Of a stretch of 50,046 nucleotides of DNA, positions 46,370 through 50,046 are shown in pieces. The notes below the pieces were generated by a model. It was given only the letters and a program-made list of their open reading frames with translations. It had not been told where the DNA came from and did not search any database. Positions within the stretch are counted from its first letter, which is position 1, and the number at the start of each line of letters is the position of its first letter. This stretch comes from a virus. The stretch covers positions 1 to 50,046 of the IMG/VR virus record IMGVR_UViG_3300045012_000081, one strand, 5' to 3'. Position numbers and translations under genes: made by a program.

Positions 46370-46813
46370 ATGCCCTTTGACGCAAATACCTTCCTCGACA
46401 CCCAGATCTCTGGCCCGACTTCCACCGAACGTATCTTGATCGAGCCTGGCGTCTACTCCGCCTACATCGTGGACCTGAAGTCCGCCAGCGGCTTCTCGGA
46501 CAAGTCCCAGTCCCACTGGGCGCGCCTCGACGTCGTCTTCGAGCTCGACGATGAGCACCAAAAAGAACGCACAGGCCGCGCACGGCTCATGCTTACCTAC
46601 GGTATCATGCTGGAGCTTGACGAAAATCAAGACCTCGCCGAAGGGCGCGGCAAGAACGTGAAGCTTGGCAAGTTCCGCAAAGCCGTAGGAAAGAACGACG
46701 GTCCGCTGAACCCGCGCGAGTTGATGCATCTCTACGCGCGAGTCCAAGTCTCCCACGAGATCTACAACAACGAACCGCAAGAGAAAATCACCGCGGTCTC
46801 GGCGATTGCCTAA
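46370..46813 (+). CDS. Putative single-stranded DNA-binding protein (DUF669-like)
   Basis: The 147-aa product has the all-beta pattern of phage SSB-like proteins: GVYSAYIVDLKSASGFSDKS, WARLDVVFELDDEHQKERTG, ARLMLTYGIMLELDE, then KLGKFRKAVGKNDGP and VQVSHEIYNNEPQEK. DUF669-type proteins stand next to Sak4-like ATPases in many phages, as here. A rho-independent terminator follows directly. Confidence 0.68.
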   Translation: MPFDANTFLDTQISGPTSTERILIEPGVYSAYIVDLKSASGFSDKSQSHWARLDVVFELDDEHQKERTGRARLMLTYGIMLELDENQDLAEGRGKNVKLGKFRKAVGKNDGPLNPRELMHLYARVQVSHEIYNNEPQEKITAVSAIA

Positions 46814-46827
46814 CTTCTAACTAGGAG

Positions 46828-46851
46828 AGGGAGCCTGCGTGCTCCCTTTTT
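46828..46851 (+). terminator. Rho-independent terminator
   Basis: GGGAGC-CTGCGT-GCTCCC (46829-46846) is a perfect 6-bp stem, extendable by an A-T pair, followed by TTTTT. It ends just before the next ATG at 46855, so it should separate the recombination cluster from downstream genes or act partially. Confidence 0.85.
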
Positions 46852-46854
46852 GCC

Positions 46855-47037
46855 ATGACCGATGCTGAAACCTGTGCCCGCGCAATACTCGAGATCCGCA
46901 AGAAAGCTCTCGATGCAGTCATGCTCGATCCGACCAACCAAGCAGCTAGCTGTGCCTACGCGATCACTTCTCAAGCTGTCTTCGCTGCCGCACGAGTAAT
47001 CCGCGCGGTTGAAGAAGCCGCTGCCAAGGAGGCCTAG
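46855..47037 (+). CDS. Hypothetical protein, 60 aa, helical
   Basis: Product MTDAETCARAILEIRKKALD, Ala-rich with two helices (VMLDPTNQAASCAYAITSQA). No clear RBS, since the start abuts the terminator U-run; translation may need readthrough. Unknown function. Confidence 0.55.
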   Translation: MTDAETCARAILEIRKKALDAVMLDPTNQAASCAYAITSQAVFAAARVIRAVEEAAAKEA

Positions 47038-47040
47038 CCC

Positions 47041-47244
47041 ATGGACGCAATCTCCTTCGTCGCTCTTGCTTGCGCAATTGACATCTTCTGCGCAGTTCTA
47101 ATCCTCTTCATCGCCTACTACGTTAACCAGATGACGGTCAAGGTCTCCGTCGTTGCTCAACAAAACACGGAGAACGCCAAGCTTCTCCTCTCCGTCATCC
47201 AGCAGATTCAGCACAAAGCCGAGGTCGAACGTGCTAATAACTGA
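47041..47244 (+). CDS. Small membrane protein with one TM helix, 67 aa
   Basis: AAGGAGG precedes ATG 47041. A TM helix (SFVALACAIDIFCAVLILFI) is followed by a polar helix (ENAKLLLSVIQQIQHKAEVE), a typical layout for small phage membrane proteins or spanin-like partners. Unknown function. Confidence 0.62.
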   Translation: MDAISFVALACAIDIFCAVLILFIAYYVNQMTVKVSVVAQQNTENAKLLLSVIQQIQHKAEVERANN

Positions 47245-47878
47245 ACGAGACCTAGAGAACATTTGCATCGCCCTTATGACCTCGCGCGACCCACAAGGGC
47301 GCCTTACTGCTTGGGGCTCACACCTCAGCTCCGCCATCTTCGGTGAGTTCATCAAAGAAGGCCGCGTAACTTTCGTTATCGAAGGAGCCAATCATGCCAC
47401 TCAAATCGGGCAAGAGCAAGAAAACAGTATCGAGCAATATCTCCGAACTCGCCCACGGCCCGCACCATGCGAAGATGGCAAAGAAGTTCGGCGCGAAGAA
47501 GGCGCAAAAGATCGACGTAGCGATAGCCTTGGACAAAGCGCGCAAGTCGGGGGGAAAGAGAGGCCGATAATCTATATCGCTGGTCCGATGACCGGCCTGC
47601 CCGACCACAACTTCCTCGCGTTCCACGAGGCGGCAGCCCACTACCGCGCACGTGGCCACGCAGTCCTCAACCCAGCCGAAATCAACACCGTCTCCGACGG
47701 CCGCCCTCTACTCGAGATCATCCAGCGCGATCTCTCTGCCCTCCTCCTCTGCAACACCATCTACATGCTGCGAGGGTGGGAGAACTCAACTGGCGCGCGA
47801 ACCGAGCACGCCGTTGCCAAGTGGGCTCAAATGACCATCATCTACGAGGGCGGTAATGTCAACCATCCACAGCTATGA
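47231..47878 (+). CDS. DUF4406 (nucleoside 2-deoxyribosyltransferase-like) protein with N-terminal extension
   Basis: GAGG lies 6 nt before GTG 47231, inside the end of the previous gene. Residues 1-55 form a separate helical module (ITERDLENICIALMTSRDPQ). Residues 114-212 are the DUF4406 domain: IYIAGPMTGLPDHNFLAFHE, HAVLNPAEI, then LSALLLCNTIYMLRGWENST and GARTEHAVAKW. This fold recognises nucleosides or nucleotides. The linker between the two parts overlaps a second gene in another frame. The two parts may be separate proteins; no ordinary start is seen just before the domain. Confidence 0.68.
   Translation: MLITERDLENICIALMTSRDPQGRLTAWGSHLSSAIFGEFIKEGRVTFVIEGANHATQIGQEQENSIEQYLRTRPRPAPCEDGKEVRREEGAKDRRSDSLGQSAQVGGKERPIIYIAGPMTGLPDHNFLAFHEAAAHYRARGHAVLNPAEINTVSDGRPLLEIIQRDLSALLLCNTIYMLRGWENSTGARTEHAVAKWAQMTIIYEGGNVNHPQL
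47394..47570 (+). CDS. Nested small basic protein, 58 aa, DUF-type 'MPLKSGKS'
   Basis: AAGGAG lies 6 nt before ATG 47394, wholly inside the 47231-47878 frame but shifted by one base. The product MPLKSGKSKKTVSSNISELA ends KKAQKIDVAIALDKARKSGG. Many phages and prophages carry similar Lys-rich peptides (MPL..GKS....S.NI...........AIALxxARKS). The conserved pattern and the strong RBS support a true gene in a nested overlap. Confidence 0.7.
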   Translation: MPLKSGKSKKTVSSNISELAHGPHHAKMAKKFGAKKAQKIDVAIALDKARKSGGKRGR

Positions 47879-49142
47879 AACCAGCCACATACGCATCTCC
47901 GAGCACCGTCAGCGTCGTCACTTCGACGGGGCCGCGATCATCGAACTCGCCAATTCGATCCAGACCTTGGGTCTCCTCCAACCCATCACTGTCGCCGCGG
48001 GTGGAGAGCTGGTGGCTGGTGAGCGCCGTCTTCGTGCTTGCAAGCACCTGGCCGTGTTGGGAATCCCTGTGCGCTGCGGTAATGAGACTTATCCACTAAA
48101 CCAGGTCCCCGTGATCTTCTTCGACTTCGACGACGAGACGCGGCTATGGGAGGCCCAACTTCATGAGAATATTCGACGAGAAAACCTTACGTGGCCGGAG
48201 CGCGCGGCTGCTGAGGCCTTCCTTCACGAGCTACGTTGCCGCCAAAACCCCAAGCAAACGTTCGCGCAGACGGCTGCAGAGACGCCCAATACCAATGGTA
48301 CTGCTCTACGTGACGCCGTCATTGTTGCCGCGCATCTTGAAGACAAAGAGGTTTCAAGCGCGCCTACGCTGAAAGACGCAATGAAGGTCCTAAGGAAACG
48401 CGATGAAAAAGCACGGCTCAGCCGTCTCTCTGCTTCTGTCAATGTGGCAGCTCTGTCTAGCCTTCACAGCTTACAGCATTGCGACTTCCGCGCTGCTACC
48501 GTTGAAGATGGCTCGATCGATACGATTCTCACCGATCCTCCATATGGCATGGGCGCCCAGGCTTTTAAAGACGGCGGAGACCCTTCTACGGTTCTCCACG
48601 ACTATGATGACATGGATGGAGAAGAATGGCAAACAATGATACAGGAGTTTGCCGCGTGGAGCTGGGCCAAAACCAAACCAAAGGCGCATATCTATGTGTT
48701 CTGTGACATTGATAAATTCCCTTTGCTTCGGAGCCTCTTTAGTAATACTGGCTATCGGGTGCATCGCACCCCGCTTGTCTATGCGAAGAGCCATGCAAGT
48801 AGCCGGCGCGTACCTTGGCCTACTATGGGTCCTCGTCGTGGTTACGAGCTGGTCTTGTACGCGGTGAAGGGAGATCGCAATGTTAACGTCGTTGTGTCGG
48901 ACGTATTTTCTGCTGGAGAGAACGACGAGAATCTCGGACATGCAGCACAAAAGCCTGTTGGAGCTTACGTCGATCTTCTGCGTCGGTCTGTCGCCGCCGG
49001 AGATTGCGTGTGCGATCCGTTCGCAGGTACGGGGACGATACTCCCCGCGGCTCACTTACTTAAATGCCGTGCCATTGCGATTGAGCGTGATGCTTCTTTC
49101 CACGGGATCGCTTTGGAAAGGCTCGCAAAACTCAAGGAGTAG
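47856..49142 (+). CDS. ParB-like nuclease domain fused to DNA methyltransferase
   Basis: The 428-aa product has an N-terminal ParB/Srx-type domain (IELANSIQTLGLLQPITVAA, GELVAGERRLRACKHL, HENIRRENLTWPERAAAEA) to about residue 130. The C-terminal half is an N4/N6 methyltransferase: LTDPPYGMGAQA (motif IV, DPPY) near residue 220 and CVCDPFAGTGTILPAAHL (SAM motif I) near residue 390. It may methylate phage DNA to evade restriction, with the ParB part giving specificity or nuclease-like folding. No restriction enzyme was seen. Confidence 0.87.
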   Translation: MSTIHSYETSHIRISEHRQRRHFDGAAIIELANSIQTLGLLQPITVAAGGELVAGERRLRACKHLAVLGIPVRCGNETYPLNQVPVIFFDFDDETRLWEAQLHENIRRENLTWPERAAAEAFLHELRCRQNPKQTFAQTAAETPNTNGTALRDAVIVAAHLEDKEVSSAPTLKDAMKVLRKRDEKARLSRLSASVNVAALSSLHSLQHCDFRAATVEDGSIDTILTDPPYGMGAQAFKDGGDPSTVLHDYDDMDGEEWQTMIQEFAAWSWAKTKPKAHIYVFCDIDKFPLLRSLFSNTGYRVHRTPLVYAKSHASSRRVPWPTMGPRRGYELVLYAVKGDRNVNVVVSDVFSAGENDENLGHAAQKPVGAYVDLLRRSVAAGDCVCDPFAGTGTILPAAHLLKCRAIAIERDASFHGIALERLAKLKE

Positions 49143-49145
49143 TTT

Positions 49146-49337
49146 ATGAGAGTAGCTCGCATTTCAAACTTCGATGATGAAATGTACTCGCAAGCGTTCA
49201 TCACCATGCCAGGGCTTAGCGAGAAGATGGCTGAGGCTATCAAGCGCACACTCAACAACGAATTTAGTTCAAGCGTATCACCAGACTACTATCGCGTGGT
49301 AGCAGACGACTACAAACTTTACGAGTTCGAGCCATGA
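49146..49337 (+). CDS. Hypothetical protein, 63 aa
   Basis: AAGGAG precedes ATG 49146. Product MRVARISNFDDEMYSQAFIT with a middle helix (EKMAEAIKRTLNNEFSSSVS) and acidic end. Unknown function; overlaps the next gene by 4 nt. Confidence 0.62.
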   Translation: MRVARISNFDDEMYSQAFITMPGLSEKMAEAIKRTLNNEFSSSVSPDYYRVVADDYKLYEFEP

Positions 49338-49687
49338 AAATCACACCCAACAAAGACGCACCATTGCCTGTCGAGTATGACGCAGAGCACGGTGGCGAGC
49401 GTAAGATATTTCCTGACTTGCGCAAGCCCCATGGCCGCGTTGAGATCACTGCCGCGCGTCACGAGGCCGCACTCACCTCCCTCTTCTCCGAACTTCGAGA
49501 GCGTCTCGACGAGAACAATCCGCGCGAGGACGACCGAACCCCGGTCTACCAGTGGTTCCAGCAGATCTCCAACCAAATATCGAAAGCGCAATCAGGCAAG
49601 GGCCCCATGCGCGATCGGTATCTTGCCGTCGCCGAACTAGCTCTTGCCGCTATCTTGAGCATCCAACGTAACGAGGAAAGATCATGA
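49334..49687 (+). CDS. Hypothetical protein, 117 aa
   Basis: ATGA overlap. Product MKITPNKDAPLPVEYDAEHG continues ERKIFPDLRKPHGRVEITAA and a helical C-terminus (DRYLAVAELALAAILSIQRN). Unknown function. Confidence 0.62.
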   Translation: MKITPNKDAPLPVEYDAEHGGERKIFPDLRKPHGRVEITAARHEAALTSLFSELRERLDENNPREDDRTPVYQWFQQISNQISKAQSGKGPMRDRYLAVAELALAAILSIQRNEERS

Positions 49688-49920
49688 AAGCCCTTCTCTT
49701 ACTAGCCGCAGTTGTCCTCGCTGGTTGCGCCACCGCCACAGCGCCTGCCAATCCCCCAGGCACCAACGCCAATACACTCACAGAGATACAAAAGTCCTGC
49801 GATGACCCTGGCCAGTCTGTAACCTTCATCAACGGACACTCTTACTTCTGCGGCGACTATGACACTGTGCAGAAGTCCATCCAGCAGCTCATACTCCAAG
49901 TCCACCAACGAGGAGCCTAA
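49684..49920 (+). CDS. Small lipoprotein, 78 aa
   Basis: Signal peptide MKALLLLAAVVLAGC with lipobox LAGC cleaved before Cys15, leaving a 64-aa mature part with two Cys (SYFCGDY and KSCDDPG) that may form a disulphide. ATGA overlap with the upstream gene. Possibly an envelope or superinfection-exclusion lipoprotein. Confidence 0.7.
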   Translation: MKALLLLAAVVLAGCATATAPANPPGTNANTLTEIQKSCDDPGQSVTFINGHSYFCGDYDTVQKSIQQLILQVHQRGA

Positions 49921-49923
49921 ACC

Positions 49924-50046
49924 ATGCTCGTCACCGGTCTGCAGGTCAAACCTTACGGCCCACCGAATGCCGAGGTTATGCTAGTCGGTGAAGCCCCCGG
50001 CGCGGAGGAGGTCAAGCAAGGCCTCTGCTTCGTCGGGGCCTCTGGT
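49924..50046 (+). CDS. 5' end of the UDG-exonuclease-polymerase gene (continues at base 8)
   Basis: ATG 49924 opens MLVTGLQVKPYGPPNAEVML followed by VGEAPGAEEV and CFVGASG. These are the first motifs of a family-4-like uracil-DNA glycosylase. The frame leaves the window in phase with base 8 at the other end once the 7-base overlap is removed. The remaining domains are described in the entry at 2-1627. Confidence 0.87.
   Translation, partial: MLVTGLQVKPYGPPNAEVMLVGEAPGAEEVKQGLCFVGASG

Overview
The window looks like one complete genome of a strictly lytic, podovirus-like tailed phage of a Gram-negative host. The last 7 bases repeat the first 7. Joining the ends over that overlap restores one reading frame, a uracil-DNA-glycosylase-like domain leading into a family A DNA polymerase, so the molecule closes to about 50,039 bp. 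The base composition is GC-rich with many GCGC/CGCG words. Lipoprotein signals, Shine-Dalgarno sites and one strong sigma70-type promoter suggest a proteobacterium, perhaps a betaproteobacterium; the host is an inference. No integrase, phage RNA polymerase, reverse transcriptase or CRISPR array was seen.

Layout: two divergent gene blocks leave a roughly 0.85 kb gene-free region (31.6-32.4 kb) and meet tail to tail at 3.8 kb. The minus-strand block (31.6 down to 3.8 kb) is the late region. In order of transcription it holds two small genes, terminase small subunit, terminase large subunit, a Cys-rich protein, portal, a GroES-like co-chaperonin, scaffold, a head protein, major capsid protein, many small structural proteins, a glycine-rich adhesin-like protein, a tail adaptor, a kelch-repeat tail protein, a GNAT-like protein, three internal virion or ejection protein candidates, an ATP-grasp enzyme, fibre-like proteins, a three-TM holin, a small membrane protein and a GH108 endolysin.

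The plus-strand block (32.4 kb through the join to 3.8 kb) is the early and replication region. It starts with about 20 small unknown genes separated by structured intergenic RNA, two unusual tRNA-like elements and an SGNH-hydrolase lipoprotein. It continues with the RNA ligase RtcB, a PD-(D/E)XK nuclease, a Ros/MucR-like zinc finger protein, a HIRAN protein, a Sak4-like ATPase, an HNH-AP2 homing endonuclease, a candidate single-strand-binding protein, a DUF4406 protein, a ParB-methyltransferase fusion, a small lipoprotein, a split UDG-exonuclease-polymerase and a DUF3987-like primase/helicase.

Most notable: the DNA polymerase is broken in two between its NLQNLP motif and motif A, with a strong ribosome binding site for the second piece. 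A nested inverted repeat about 270 bp long, centred near 32,182, lies at the divergent origin and is the best candidate for a replication origin or master control region. Two tRNA-like genes with abnormal anticodon regions share the early block with RtcB, which suggests a tRNA damage and repair theme.
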